Shown here: in pieces, positions 30,036 through 39,206 of the stretch | Position numbering within the stretch: the first letter of the stretch is position 1 | Layout: the number at the start of each line of letters is the position of its first letter | Source of the DNA: Kitasatospora sp. DSM 101779 | Lineage (GTDB): Bacteria; Actinomycetota; Actinomycetes; Streptomycetales; Streptomycetaceae | NCBI RefSeq assembly: GCF_025655475.1 | Contig: NZ_JAHTIK010000001.1 | Coordinates: forward strand, 1,677,734 to 1,723,258 | Length of the DNA stretch: 45,525 bases | Reading direction: 5' to 3' | Position numbers and translations under genes: made by a program | Notes under the pieces: generated by a model | What the model saw: only the letters and a program-made list of their open reading frames with translations | Database searches by the model: none | Told to the model about the DNA's origin: nothing

Positions 30036-32873
30036 TCAGCCGACCGAGGAGTAGGCGATGATGCCGCGGCGGAGGGCGTCGACCGCCTTGCGGGCGGTGC
30101 TCCGCAGGTCGGCGTCCTCACCGGCGGCGTCCTGGATCTGGCCGAGGACGTCGATCAGCTGCTTCGTCCAGCGGACGAAGTCGCCGGCCGGCAGGTCGGC
30201 GTCGCGCAGCACGGCGTCCAGGTTGTGGCCGAGGGCCCAGCGCCAGGCGACCCAGGCGAAGCCGAGGTCGGGCTCGCGCTGGCCGACGCCCTCGGCGGTG
30301 GAGATCCGGTGCTGCTCCTCCAGGGCGTCGAGGTGGCCCCAGATCCGGATCATCTTGCCGAGCGCGTCCTTGGCGGCGCCCTCCGGGACGCGCGGGGCGA
30401 CGGCGTCGTCGGACTGCCGGGCCTCGTACACCAGCGCCGAGGCGCAGGCGGCGAGCTCGGCGGCGGACAGACCCTTCCAGACGCCCTCGCGGATGCACTC
30501 GGAGGCGAGCAGGTCGAGCTCGCCGTAGAGCCGGCCGAGCCGCTTGCCGTCGTCGGTGACGGTGTCGCCCTGCAGGTAGCCGAGGTCGGCGAGCAGGCCG
30601 CAGACCCGGTCGAAGGTGCGGGCGATGGTGTGGGTGCGCGAGCGCATCCGGCGTTCCAGCAGCTCCGTGTCCCGGTGCAGCCGGTGGTAGCGCTCGGCCC
30701 AGCGGGCGTGGTCCTCGCGCTCGTCGCAGCCGTGGCAGGGGTGCCGGCGCAGGTCGGCGCGCAGCCGGGTGATCTCGGGGTCGTCCGCGGCGGCGGCGCG
30801 GCCGCGGCGGTGCCGCTCGGGTTCGAGGTGGCCGGCCTTGGTGCGCAGGGCGGAGGCGAGGTCCCGGCGGGACTGCGGGCTGCGCGGGTTGAAGGACTTC
30901 GGGATCCGCAGCCGCTCGACGGCGGCCACCGGGTACGGGAAGTCGATCATGGCGAGCCGCTTCACCTGTCGCTCGGCGGTGAGCACCACCGGGCGGGGCC
31001 CGTCCTGGTAGTCGGGGTGCCGGGGACCGCCGCGGCCGACCGGCGGCAGCCCGGGGTCGAGGACGAGGGCGAGGCCGGCGAACTTGCCGGTGGGCACGTG
31101 GATGACGTCACCGGGCTTGAGCTGCTCGAGGGCCTCGACGGCGGCGGCCCGGCGCTGGCTGGTGCCCTCGCGGGCCAGCTCGTTCTCACGCTCCTTCAGC
31201 TGCCGGCGCAGCGCCATGTACTCGTCGAAGTCGCCGAGGTGACAGGTCATCGACTCCCGGTAGCCCTCCAGGCCCTCCTCGTTGCGCTGCACCTGGCGGG
31301 CGATGCCGACCACCGAGCGGTCCGCCTGGAACTGGGCGAAGGAGGTCTCCAGCAGCTCGCGGGAGCGGTGCCGGCCGAACTGCCCGACCAGGTTGACCGC
31401 CATGTTGTACGAGGGGCGGAAGGAGGACTTGAGCGGGTAGGTGCGGGTGCCGGCGAGTCCGGCCAGCGCCTCCGGGTCCAGGCCGCGCTGCCAGAGCACC
31501 ACGGCGTGGCCCTCGACGTCGATGCCGCGGCGGCCGGCGCGGCCGGTGAGCTGGGTGTACTCGCCGGGGGTGATGTCGGCGTGGGTCTCGCCGTTCCACT
31601 TGACGAGCTTCTCCATGACCACCGAGCGGGCGGGCATGTTGATGCCGAGGGCGAGGGTCTCGGTCGCGAAGACGGCCTTGACCAGGCCCTTCACGAAGAG
31701 CTCCTCGACGACCTCCTTGAACCGCGGCAGCATGCCGGCGTGGTGGGCGGCGATGCCGCGCTCCAGGCCGTCCAGCCACTCGAAGTAGCCGAGGACGTGC
31801 AGGTCCTCGTCGGGGATGTCGTAGCAGCGCTGCTCGACGATCTCGCGGACCTGGCGGCGCTCGCTGTCGCGGTTGAGTCTCAGGCCCGAGGCGAGGCACT
31901 GCTGGACGGCGGCCTCGCAGCCGGCCCGGCTGAAGATGAAGGTGATCGCGGGCAGCAGGCCCTCGGCGTCGAGGCGTTCGATGACGTCGATCCGGCCCGG
32001 TGTCCAGACCCGGCCGGGCCGGCCGGCGGGCATGGAGCGGCCGCGGCCCTTGGCGAAGCGGTCCCGGCCACCGCCGCGGTCCATCTCGGAGCGGGCGAGC
32101 CGGACGAGTTCGGGGTTGACCGCCTTGGCCGGGTTGCGCGGCGCGTCCTTGGGTCGGCCGTCGCGGTCCGGGTTGGCGAACAGGTCGTACATCCGGTTGC
32201 CCGCCATGACGTGCTGCCACAGCGGCACGGGGCGGTGCTCGGAGACGATCACCCGGGTGCCGCCGCGCACCGTGTCCAGCCAGTCGCCGAACTCCTCGGC
32301 GTTGGAGACGGTGGCGGAGAGCGAGGCCAGCACCACCGACTCGGGGAGGTGGATGATGACCTCCTCCCACACGGCGCCGCGGAAGCGGTCGGCCAGGTAG
32401 TGCACCTCGTCCATCACCACGTAGCCCAGGCCGTTGAGGGCGCTGGAGCCCGCGTAGAGCATGTTGCGCAGCACCTCGGTGGTCATCACCACCACCGGGG
32501 CGTCGCCGTTGACGCTGTTGTCGCCGGTGAGCAGGCCCACCTTGGCGGCGCCGTAGCGCTTGACCAGGTCGCCGAACTTCTGGTTGGAGAGCGCCTTGAT
32601 CGGCGTGGTGTAGAAGCACTTGCGGCCGCTCGCCAGGGCCAGGTGGACGGCGAACTCGCCGACGATGGTCTTGCCGGAGCCGGTCGGCGCGGCGACCAGG
32701 ACGCCCTCGCCGGCCTCCAGGGCCCGGCAGGCCTCGATCTGGAACGGGTCGAGCGGGAATTCGTACAGCTGCTGGAAGCCGTACAGCGCGGTCGCCTGCT
32801 CGGCGGCCCGGCGGCGGGAGGCCGCGTAGGCCTCGGCGGGACTGAGCTGCTCCTCGGGCAGGGGGGCGTTCAT
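30036..32873 (-). CDS. helY: Ski2/Mtr4-like DExH helicase (HelY type)
   Basis: A 945-residue ATP-dependent RNA/DNA helicase. Motif I is APTGSGKT, Ia TTPIKALSNQK, II DEVH, III SLSAT, and the second RecA domain has IAAHHAGMLPRFKE, FATETLALGINMPA and TGRAGRRG. The C-terminal third contains a DSHCT-like helical domain. A CxxC-like pair (HPCHGCDEREDH) lies in the insert region. The closest known type is mycobacterial HelY. The ATG at 32873 has GAAGGTGA upstream; open frame continues before it but is non-coding in character. In many actinobacteria helY is next to pafBC and tatAC, which is not the case here. Confidence 0.95.
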   Translation of the reverse strand: MNAPLPEEQLSPAEAYAASRRRAAEQATALYGFQQLYEFPLDPFQIEACRALEAGEGVLVAAPTGSGKTIVGEFAVHLALASGRKCFYTTPIKALSNQKFGDLVKRYGAAKVGLLTGDNSVNGDAPVVVMTTEVLRNMLYAGSSALNGLGYVVMDEVHYLADRFRGAVWEEVIIHLPESVVLASLSATVSNAEEFGDWLDTVRGGTRVIVSEHRPVPLWQHVMAGNRMYDLFANPDRDGRPKDAPRNPAKAVNPELVRLARSEMDRGGGRDRFAKGRGRSMPAGRPGRVWTPGRIDVIERLDAEGLLPAITFIFSRAGCEAAVQQCLASGLRLNRDSERRQVREIVEQRCYDIPDEDLHVLGYFEWLDGLERGIAAHHAGMLPRFKEVVEELFVKGLVKAVFATETLALGINMPARSVVMEKLVKWNGETHADITPGEYTQLTGRAGRRGIDVEGHAVVLWQRGLDPEALAGLAGTRTYPLKSSFRPSYNMAVNLVGQFGRHRSRELLETSFAQFQADRSVVGIARQVQRNEEGLEGYRESMTCHLGDFDEYMALRRQLKERENELAREGTSQRRAAAVEALEQLKPGDVIHVPTGKFAGLALVLDPGLPPVGRGGPRHPDYQDGPRPVVLTAERQVKRLAMIDFPYPVAAVERLRIPKSFNPRSPQSRRDLASALRTKAGHLEPERHRRGRAAAADDPEITRLRADLRRHPCHGCDEREDHARWAERYHRLHRDTELLERRMRSRTHTIARTFDRVCGLLADLGYLQGDTVTDDGKRLGRLYGELDLLASECIREGVWKGLSAAELAACASALVYEARQSDDAVAPRVPEGAAKDALGKMIRIWGHLDALEEQHRISTAEGVGQREPDLGFAWVAWRWALGHNLDAVLRDADLPAGDFVRWTKQLIDVLGQIQDAAGEDADLRSTARKAVDALRRGIIAYSSVG

Positions 32874-33341
32874 CGGCGTCACCTTCTCTTCCCGTGGGAG
32901 TGCTGCCCGTGCGGGCCGGACGGGTGCGCAGACGGCGACGCCTGCGGCTGCGGGGCCGTCCGGACTGTCCGTCCGACCGGGGCGCAGCGGGTGTGGTGGG
33001 TGTGGTGATCGAGCATCTCGCCCAGAGGTTACCCGGCGTGGCCGACATCGATAGCACCCTTTTCCGGGTCCTGCGGGGCCGCTGCGGCGGGTGGTCACCG
33101 GGTGCGGTCGAACCGCTGCGACGGGTCGCAGGCGCGTTCGGCGGCGGGCCCGGAACTGGCAGTTCAATCACATCCTTAGTTGCAAATGTCTTCAAGTCGC
33201 CGCCGAATCGACGTCAAATGACCGACACTCACTCATCCACGATCGATTCCGGTCATCCAGCGAAGATTCCCGACCGTCTCCCTACAGTCGTTGCCGAACC
33301 CGCCCGAACGGTGCGGGCACCGCGACAGCAGGAGGAAGACG
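32874..33341. promoter_or_regulatory. Divergent promoter region of helY and the first Roadblock gene
   Basis: No gene seen in these 468 bases. The part 33150-33300 is clearly poorer in GC than the surroundings. TACAGT (33283-33288) is a possible -10 for the Roadblock gene, which also has a strong AGGAGGA at about 33330. On the minus strand TATCGAT near 33050 is a possible helY -10. GCGGTCGAACCGC near 33105 is a short palindrome. Confidence 0.4.
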
Positions 33342-33716
33342 ATGGCGAACCCGGAGACCGCGCTCAAGGAGGCCATGACGATCGAGGGCGCGATCGGCGT
33401 CGCCCTGGTCGACTACGGCAGCGGCATGGCCCTCGGGACGCTCGGCGACTCCGCCGAGCTCGACCTCAACGTGGCAGCCGCCGGCAACACCGACCTTGTC
33501 CGGGCCAAGATGCGGACGATGGAGATGCTCAACCTGCAGGACAACGGGATCGAGGACATCCTGATCACCCTCAGCAGTCAGTACCACCTGATCAGGCCGC
33601 TCACCACCTCCAGCGGCCGCGGACTCTTCCTCTACCTGGCGCTCGCCCGCAGCCGGTCCAACCTCGCCATGGCCCGCCACCAGCTGAAGCGGATCGAGGC
33701 CGGCCTTGAGGTCTGA
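33342..33716 (+). CDS. Roadblock/LC7 domain protein, copy 1
   Basis: A 124-residue single-domain Roadblock/LC7 protein, the fold of MglB and CvnB that binds and activates small Ras-like GTPases. Key stretches are IEGAIGVALVDYGSGMALG, ELDLNVAAAGNTDLVRAK, DILITLSSQYHLIRPL and FLYLALARSRSNLAMARHQLK. It is nearly identical in layout to the copy at 43353, with most residues the same. GTPase partners normally sit beside such genes in conservons; none is present. It precedes an ArsR gene by 44 bp and may share its transcript. Confidence 0.92.
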   Translation: MANPETALKEAMTIEGAIGVALVDYGSGMALGTLGDSAELDLNVAAAGNTDLVRAKMRTMEMLNLQDNGIEDILITLSSQYHLIRPLTTSSGRGLFLYLALARSRSNLAMARHQLKRIEAGLEV

Positions 33717-33760
33717 GCCCACCCTGGGCCGTACCGACCCGGAGCCGGAGAGGGGGCCGC

Positions 33761-34090
33761 GTGCCCGTACCGCTGTACCAGGCCAAGGCGGAGTTCTTCC
33801 GGATGCTCGGCCATCCCGTCCGCATCCGGGTTCTCGAACTGCTGCAGACCGGCCCCACACCCGTCCGTGAGCTGCTCGCGGACATCGAGATCGAGCCGTC
33901 CAGCCTCTCCCAACAGCTCGGCCAGCTGCGCCGGGCCGGGCTGGTGACGGCCACCAGGGAGGGCTCCACCGTCGTCTACGCACTGGCCGGCGCCGACGTC
34001 GCCGACCTGCTCCGGGCGGCCCGCCGCATTCTGACGGAGCTCATCCAGGACCAGGGCGTGCTGCTCGCGGAGCTCAGAGCCTCCGACTGA
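33761..34090 (+). CDS. ArsR-family regulator
   Basis: A 109-residue winged-helix repressor of the ArsR/SmtB family. FFRMLGHPVRIRVLELLQTGPTPVRELLADI, SSLSQQLGQLRRAGLVTATREGSTVVYALAG is the classic helix-turn-helix and wing. No Cys or clustered His is present, so it is not the metal-sensing kind in an obvious way. The GTG at 33761 has GGAGAGGG upstream. It is 44 bp after the first Roadblock gene and upstream of the M6 protease gene, which it could control. Confidence 0.9.
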   Translation: MPVPLYQAKAEFFRMLGHPVRIRVLELLQTGPTPVRELLADIEIEPSSLSQQLGQLRRAGLVTATREGSTVVYALAGADVADLLRAARRILTELIQDQGVLLAELRASD

Positions 34091-34194
34091 GCCGACCGGC
34101 GGGCCCACGGCCGCCGCGCACACCCTCCTCCACTGCACCTCGACGACCACCGTCCGCCGGGCGGGGGCTCGATGACGCACGTTCACACGTCTTC

Positions 34195-34218
34195 CATGTG
34201 ACCGATGACATGTGAAAT
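34195..34218. promoter_or_regulatory. CATGTGA repeats upstream of the M6 protease
   Basis: CATGTGA occurs twice (34195-34201 and 34209-34215), 14 bp apart, and CATGT / ACATG form an inverted repeat around eight bases. The 9-mer ATGTGAAAT (34210-34218) also occurs upstream of the aminopeptidase P gene at 43873-43881, again in an AT-rich island. Confidence 0.45.
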
Positions 34219-34265
34219 ATTACCCGCGCTCATCCGACCACCCCCGCCCGGAAGGACCGGTCCCG

Positions 34266-36632
34266 TTGAAGCGCACACCCTCCACGGCCCTCGCGGCCGT
34301 GCTCACCCTCGGCGCCCTCGCCGTCGGCATACCCGGCGCCTCGGCCGCGCCGTTACCCCCCGCCCCGCGGCTCGCCGCCGCCGAGCAGGCCCAGGGCGCC
34401 GAAGGCCCGCAGCCCGAACCCGTCCCGCAGGAGCGCCGGCGGCAGGCCCTGCGCACCGAGGCGCTGGAACAGCTGAACCGCGGCACCGTCGCCCGCACGC
34501 CCGACCACCGCGCACCCTCACGGGTGCGGATCGGCGACGACTACGTCCAGCTCGGCCTGGAGCGCCGCGACAAGGTGTTCGTGATCCTCGCCCAGTTCGG
34601 CGACCAGGTGGACACCACCACCCAGTGGAACGGCCAGCCGCGCTACGGCGGCACCCCCGGCCCCCGCCACAACGCGATCCCCCGGCCGGACGCGAGCGAC
34701 ACCCACACCTTCTGGAAGGCGGACTTCGACCGGGACTACTACCGCCGGATGTTCTTCGACGCGACGCCCGGCGCCAACTCCGTCCGCAACTACTACCGGA
34801 CCCAGTCCTCCGGCCGGTACGACATCGACGGCACCGTCAGCGACTGGGTGACCGTCCCCTGGAACGAGGCCCGGTACGGCAGCAACAAGGGCCCGCAGGG
34901 CAGCGGCGCCTGGACGCAGACCCAGGAGTTCGTCCGGGACGCGGTCAAGGCCTGGTACGACGGCGAGATCGCCAAGGGCCGCACCCCGGCCGCCGTGAAG
35001 GCCGAACTCGCCCAGTACGACGTCCACGACCGCTACGACCACGACAAGGACGGCGACTTCGACCAGCCGGACGGCTACCTCGACAACGTGATCGTGGTGC
35101 ACGCCGGCGTCGACGAGACCTGGGGCGGCGGCGCCCAGGGCACCGACGCCCTGTGGGCGCACCGCAGTTGGGCCTTCCCCGACCCGACCGGCAGCACCGG
35201 CCCGGCCGGTGACCGGATCGGCGGCGTGCCGGTCGGGGACAGCGGGCTCTACGTCTACGACTACCTGCAGGCCGGCGAGAACAGCGGGGTGGGCCTCTTC
35301 TCCCACGAGTACGGCCACAACCTCGGCCTGCCCGACCTCTACCCGCTGACCGGCGGCGACAACTCCGTCAACTTCTGGTCGCTGATGTCCTCCGGCTCGT
35401 ACCTGGGCACCGGACGGAAGAACACCACCGGCGAGTACCCGGGCGATCTCGACGCCTGGAGCCGCCTCCAGCTCGGCTGGTTGAACTACGACGAGGCACA
35501 GGCCGCCACCCGGTCCAGCCACGCCCTCGGGGTGAGCGGCTACAACACCGACCAGGCCCAGGCCGTGCTGGTGCACCTGCCGCCGGGCCGCACCACCACC
35601 GACCTCGCCGACCCGTACGAGGGCGGCGCCCAGTGGTGGAGCGACACCGGGGACAACCTCGACAGCTCCCTCACCCGCACCGTCGACCTCACCGGCCGGA
35701 CGGGACCCGCCGCCCTGGACGCCGCAGCCTGGTACGACCTCGAGCAGGACTACGACTTCCTCACCGTCGAGGCCTCCACCGACGGCGGGAAGACCTGGCG
35801 GCCGCTGCCCGGCACCGCCGACGGTGCGCCGATCCCCGCCACCCCGGCCGGCACCCCCGGCCTCAGCGGCGCCTCCGGCGGCTGGAAGAAGCTGCACGTC
35901 CCGCTGGACGGCCTCGTCGGCGGCAGCGTCGGCCTGCGATTCCACACCACCTCGGACTCCAACACCCACGGCAAGGGCGCACTCGTCGACGCCGTCCGGA
36001 TCACCGCGGACGGGACCGAACTCCTCGCGGACGGCGCCGAGCACGGCGGCGACCCCGGCTGGACGGCCACCGGCTTCTCCGTGGTGCAGGGCCGCGCGGC
36101 CGTGCGCGAGCACCCGCGGGCCTACCTGGTGGAGAACCGGCGGTACGCGGGCTACGGCGCCTACCTGCGGACCGGGCCGTACAACTTCGGGTGGACCGGG
36201 GTGGCCGGCAGGGCCGGGGTGATCGACACCTACCCGTACCAGGAGGGCGTGCTGGTCTGGCTCTGGGACACCGCCTACTCCGACAACAACACCAAGGACC
36301 ACCCCGGCACCGGACTGATCCTGCCGGTGGACGCCCACCCGGGGGCGATCCGCTTCAAGGACGGCACCCCGGTGAACGGGCGGGCCCAGACCTACGACGC
36401 GGTCTTCTCGCTGCGGCCCACCACCGCCTTCACCCTCCACAAGGCGGGGGAGGCCGTGCGGATCGGCGCCGAACCGGCCGTACCGGCCTTCGACGACCAC
36501 CGCGGGACGTACACCGACCCGGCGCTGCCGCAGCTCGCCGTCGCCGTGCCGGACACCAACACCAGGATCGAGGTCGTCCGGGAGAGCCAGGGCGGGCGGA
36601 TCACCACCGTCCGGGTCGGCCCGGCCTCCTGA
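34266..36632 (+). CDS. Secreted M6-family metalloprotease (immune inhibitor A-like)
   Basis: A 788-residue exported zinc protease. The signal peptide starts MKRTPSTALAAVLTL and probably ends at ASA. A propeptide-like charged region follows (about 30-90). The catalytic domain has HEYGHNLGLPD with His347, Glu348, His351 and Asp357 as zinc ligands and base, followed by WSLMSSGSY, the Met-turn region typical of M6. The C-terminal part has a beta-sandwich (about 480-620, with DWTATGF-like motifs) and an immune-inhibitor-A domain. TTG at 34266 with GGAAGGAC upstream gives the best signal peptide; a GTG at 34212 would add 18 residues. It should digest extracellular proteins. Confidence 0.93.
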   Translation: MKRTPSTALAAVLTLGALAVGIPGASAAPLPPAPRLAAAEQAQGAEGPQPEPVPQERRRQALRTEALEQLNRGTVARTPDHRAPSRVRIGDDYVQLGLERRDKVFVILAQFGDQVDTTTQWNGQPRYGGTPGPRHNAIPRPDASDTHTFWKADFDRDYYRRMFFDATPGANSVRNYYRTQSSGRYDIDGTVSDWVTVPWNEARYGSNKGPQGSGAWTQTQEFVRDAVKAWYDGEIAKGRTPAAVKAELAQYDVHDRYDHDKDGDFDQPDGYLDNVIVVHAGVDETWGGGAQGTDALWAHRSWAFPDPTGSTGPAGDRIGGVPVGDSGLYVYDYLQAGENSGVGLFSHEYGHNLGLPDLYPLTGGDNSVNFWSLMSSGSYLGTGRKNTTGEYPGDLDAWSRLQLGWLNYDEAQAATRSSHALGVSGYNTDQAQAVLVHLPPGRTTTDLADPYEGGAQWWSDTGDNLDSSLTRTVDLTGRTGPAALDAAAWYDLEQDYDFLTVEASTDGGKTWRPLPGTADGAPIPATPAGTPGLSGASGGWKKLHVPLDGLVGGSVGLRFHTTSDSNTHGKGALVDAVRITADGTELLADGAEHGGDPGWTATGFSVVQGRAAVREHPRAYLVENRRYAGYGAYLRTGPYNFGWTGVAGRAGVIDTYPYQEGVLVWLWDTAYSDNNTKDHPGTGLILPVDAHPGAIRFKDGTPVNGRAQTYDAVFSLRPTTAFTLHKAGEAVRIGAEPAVPAFDDHRGTYTDPALPQLAVAVPDTNTRIEVVRESQGGRITTVRVGPAS

Positions 36633-36745
36633 TCACGGCGCCCGACGGTCGTCGCACCACGGCGCAGCTGCCCGGCCGCACGGCGACACGGGCGCCATGA
36701 CAGCGCGGTCGGGTGGAAGCACGGCCGAGTGACGGGACGACCGAC

Positions 36746-36781
36746 CCACCGGCCCCGGCGGATCCCCGCCGGGGCCGGTGG
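36746..36781. terminator. Perfect 16-bp stem-loop between M6 protease and TetR genes
   Basis: CCACCGGCCCCGGCGG (36746-36761) and its exact complement (36766-36781) enclose a four-base loop ATCC. It can serve both convergent transcripts. Confidence 0.8.
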
Positions 36782-36867
36782 CGTTGCCGTGCCGCCCGGC
36801 CGGTGGCCGCTCTCCCGGCGGGCCGCCCGCCCGGTGGGGCCGGGCCGGACGGCCGGGGCGGCCCGGC

Positions 36868-37494
36868 TCAGTAGCCGAAGCCGGCGGCGCCGGAGCGCAG
36901 CAGGGCGAAGGCCGTCCCGGTGTCCTCGACGGCCTGCCGGTGGGCGTCCGGCTCCGGCACGCCCTCGGAGAGCCGCCGCCAGTTGGTGCGGGTGAGGTCC
37001 TGCCGGACCGAGACGAACTGGGCGGCGAGCAGCCGGGCGGTCAGCTCCCCCGGTCCGCCGAGGGCTTCGGCGAGCAGCTCGGTGTCCCGGGCGATCCAGT
37101 CGAGCAGATGGGAGGAGAGGCTGGGAGTCCCGTAGACCAGCCGGTGGAAGGCCAGCACCTCGGGATCGGCGCACAGGCCGGTGGCCGCGTCGCGGGCGGC
37201 GAGCCGCTCCAGCTGGTGGCGTTCCAGGGCGTCCAGCGGGGTCTGATGCGGATCGCGGCCGGCGACCACCCGCCCGGACTCGCCGAGGTGGTCGGCGATC
37301 CGGTGCAGGACGAGCTCCTCCTTGGTCGGGAAGTAGCGGAACAGGGTGGGCTTGGAGACCTCGGCGGCGGCGGCGATCTCGAGTACCGAGACCCCGTCGA
37401 AGCCGTGCGCGAGGAACAGGCCGATCGCCGTGTCGGCGATCGCCTGCCGGGTGCGCTCCTTCTTGAGGGTCCGCAGACCGGGCGGCTCGTTCAT
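36868..37494 (-). CDS. TetR-family regulator
   Basis: A 208-residue repressor. The DNA-binding domain is RTRQAIADTAIGLFLAHGFDGVSVLEIAAAAEVSKPTLFRYFPTKEELV (split here as the usual helix 1 to helix 4). The remaining two thirds is the ligand-binding helical domain, with no special residues. The ATG at 37494 is seven bases after TAGAAT (37507-37502), so the mRNA is probably leaderless. It is divergent from the FAD monooxygenase gene at 37631 and most likely controls it; an imperfect palindrome lies at 37509-37527. Confidence 0.92.
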   Translation of the reverse strand: MNEPPGLRTLKKERTRQAIADTAIGLFLAHGFDGVSVLEIAAAAEVSKPTLFRYFPTKEELVLHRIADHLGESGRVVAGRDPHQTPLDALERHQLERLAARDAATGLCADPEVLAFHRLVYGTPSLSSHLLDWIARDTELLAEALGGPGELTARLLAAQFVSVRQDLTRTNWRRLSEGVPEPDAHRQAVEDTGTAFALLRSGAAGFGY

Positions 37495-37508
37495 GGCGGA
37501 GATTCTAA

Positions 37509-37527
37509 CCCGAAGAACTGACTCGGG
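37509..37527. promoter_or_regulatory. Possible TetR operator
   Basis: CCCGA (37509-37513) and TCGGG (37523-37527) are inverted around nine bases, immediately next to the -10 hexamer of the tetR gene. Binding there would block its own promoter. For the monooxygenase, TTGCAT (37544-37549) and TTCCAT 17 bases later are a weak promoter pair. Confidence 0.4.
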
Positions 37528-37630
37528 CTCTTTTGTTACCTGGTTGCATTTCTGACCGGGTTGCTGTTCCATGGGTGTCGTCCGGGCCTTCCCGAAGCCG
37601 CGCCCGGGTCCCAGGGGGAGGAGCTCCACC

Positions 37631-39142
37631 ATGTCCGCAACCGTCCGCGACACGTCCGTCCTGATCTCCGGCGCCGGGCCGACCGGCCTGACGCTCGCCT
37701 GCCTGCTGGCCCGCCAGGGCGTGGCCGTCCGGGTGGTCGAGCTGGCACCGGAGCCGCACTCCGGCTCCCGCGGCAAGGCACTCAACGCCCGCAGCCTGGA
37801 GGTGCTCGCCGACCTCGGCATCGCCGACGCCCTGCTCGCCTCCGGCCGCACCGACCTGCCGTTCCGCCGCTACTTCGAGGGCACCTTCGCCGCCGAGTCG
37901 AACCCGGCGGCCGACACCCCGCCGACCCCGTCCGCCCCGTTCCCCAGCTCGCTCTTCCTGCCGCAGGACAGGGTCGAGGCGCTGCTGCGCGCCCGACTGG
38001 CCGAGCTGGGCGGATCGGTCGAGTTCGGCACCGAGCTCGTCGACTTCGCGCAGGACGACGAGCGGGTGACGGCCCGCCTCGCCGACGGGCGGGCGGTCGA
38101 GGCGCAGTACCTCATCGGCTGCGACGGCGGGCGCAGCACCGTGCGCAAGCGACTGGGCGTGGCCTTCACCGGCAACAGCGAGCCGGAGCCGGCCATGGTG
38201 GTGGGCGACCTCGAGATCAGCGGTCTGGAGCCCTCCGCGTGGCACCAGTGGTTCGGCCCGGAGGGCGCGCTGCTGCTCTGCCCGTTCGGCGGGGAGGACG
38301 ACCGGTGGCAGGTGCAGGCCACACCCGAGACCGGGCCCGACGGCACGGCGCTGGCCCCCTCGCTGGAGGGCTTCCGCCGGATCGTCGCCCACCACACCGG
38401 CCGCGAGGACATCACGGTGCACCGGGCCGGCTGGCTCTCCAGTTGGCGGGTCAACGTCCGGGTGGCGGAGCAGTACCGGGTCGGCCGGGTGCTGCTGGCC
38501 GGCGACGCCGCGCACGTCCACCCGACGGCGGGCGGGCTCGGGATGAACACCGGCATCCAGGACGCGTGGAACCTCGGCTGGAAGCTCGGCCACGTCCTGA
38601 CCGGTCGCGCCCGGCCGGCCCTGCTCGACAGCTACCAGGAGGAGCGGCAGCCGATCGCCGCCTGGACCTTGCGGACCTCCACCGCCGGGATGGCCGCAGT
38701 GGCGGAGGGCGCCCGCACACCGGGCGTCGGGCTGGAGGCCGTCCGGGTCGACGACCTCACCGGCCTGGCGCTCGGCTACCGCTGGAGCCGGCTCGCCGAG
38801 GACCGGCTCGGCGGCACCCTGCAGGCCGGCGACCGCGCACCGGACGCCCCCTGCACCGACGCCAAGGGGCAGCCGACACGGCTCCTGGAGACGTTCGAGG
38901 GCGACCGGTTCACCCTGCTCGCCTTCGGCCACCGCCCCTCCGCCGACCTGCCCGGACACGTCCGGACGGTCGCGGTCGACGCGGGCGACCCGGCCGGCCT
39001 GCGGGACACCGGGGGACACGCCCGGCGGGCGTACGGCGTCGAGGGCGGGGCGCTGGTGCTGGTCCGGCCGGACAACCACGTGGCGCTCGTCGCACGACAG
39101 GGCGAGGAGAAGGCCGTCCTCGACTACCTCGGACGCCTGTGA
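37631..39142 (+). CDS. FAD-dependent aromatic monooxygenase (PHBH family)
   Basis: A 503-residue flavoprotein hydroxylase. The N-terminal FAD site is VLISGAGPTGLTLACLLARQG, the middle DG motif is LIGCDGGRSTVRKRLGV, and the second FAD motif is VLLAGDAAHVHPTAGGLGMNTGIQDA. The C-terminal 130 residues form the thioredoxin-like domain seen in phenol- and polyketide-hydroxylases such as the rifampicin and anthracycline enzymes. The ATG at 37631 has AGGGGGAGGAG upstream. With the divergent TetR gene it looks like a self-regulated drug- or phenolic-modifying unit. Substrate unknown. Confidence 0.92.
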   Translation: MSATVRDTSVLISGAGPTGLTLACLLARQGVAVRVVELAPEPHSGSRGKALNARSLEVLADLGIADALLASGRTDLPFRRYFEGTFAAESNPAADTPPTPSAPFPSSLFLPQDRVEALLRARLAELGGSVEFGTELVDFAQDDERVTARLADGRAVEAQYLIGCDGGRSTVRKRLGVAFTGNSEPEPAMVVGDLEISGLEPSAWHQWFGPEGALLLCPFGGEDDRWQVQATPETGPDGTALAPSLEGFRRIVAHHTGREDITVHRAGWLSSWRVNVRVAEQYRVGRVLLAGDAAHVHPTAGGLGMNTGIQDAWNLGWKLGHVLTGRARPALLDSYQEERQPIAAWTLRTSTAGMAAVAEGARTPGVGLEAVRVDDLTGLALGYRWSRLAEDRLGGTLQAGDRAPDAPCTDAKGQPTRLLETFEGDRFTLLAFGHRPSADLPGHVRTVAVDAGDPAGLRDTGGHARRAYGVEGGALVLVRPDNHVALVARQGEEKAVLDYLGRL

Positions 39143-39170
39143 AGCGTCTCCCCCCGGGTGCCGGTCTCGC

Positions 39171-39204
39171 TTGTAAAGAGTTCTTTCTAAAGATAACTTT
39201 AGAA
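39171..39204 (+). promoter_or_regulatory. Leaderless promoter with built-in palindromic operator for arsR-MFS
   Basis: TTGTAA (39171-39176) and TAACTT (39194-39199) are a -35/-10 pair with a 17-bp spacer; the ATG of the regulator follows seven bases after the -10. An exact palindrome TTCTAAAG-ATAA-CTTTAGAA (39185-39204) covers the -10 box. A repressor dimer bound there would block polymerase, so the downstream ArsR protein is likely autoregulated. Confidence 0.75.
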
Positions 39205-39206
39205 GC

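Noticed and set aside
30225..33008. Very long open frame antisense to the helicase gene
   Set aside because: It is a shadow of the high-GC coding strand: composition is Gly/Val/Ala/Leu-rich without motifs, while the opposite frame has all helicase motifs.
33342..33716. Conservon (cvn) operon
   Set aside because: Only Roadblock genes are found; the kinase, DUF742 and GTPase members are missing.
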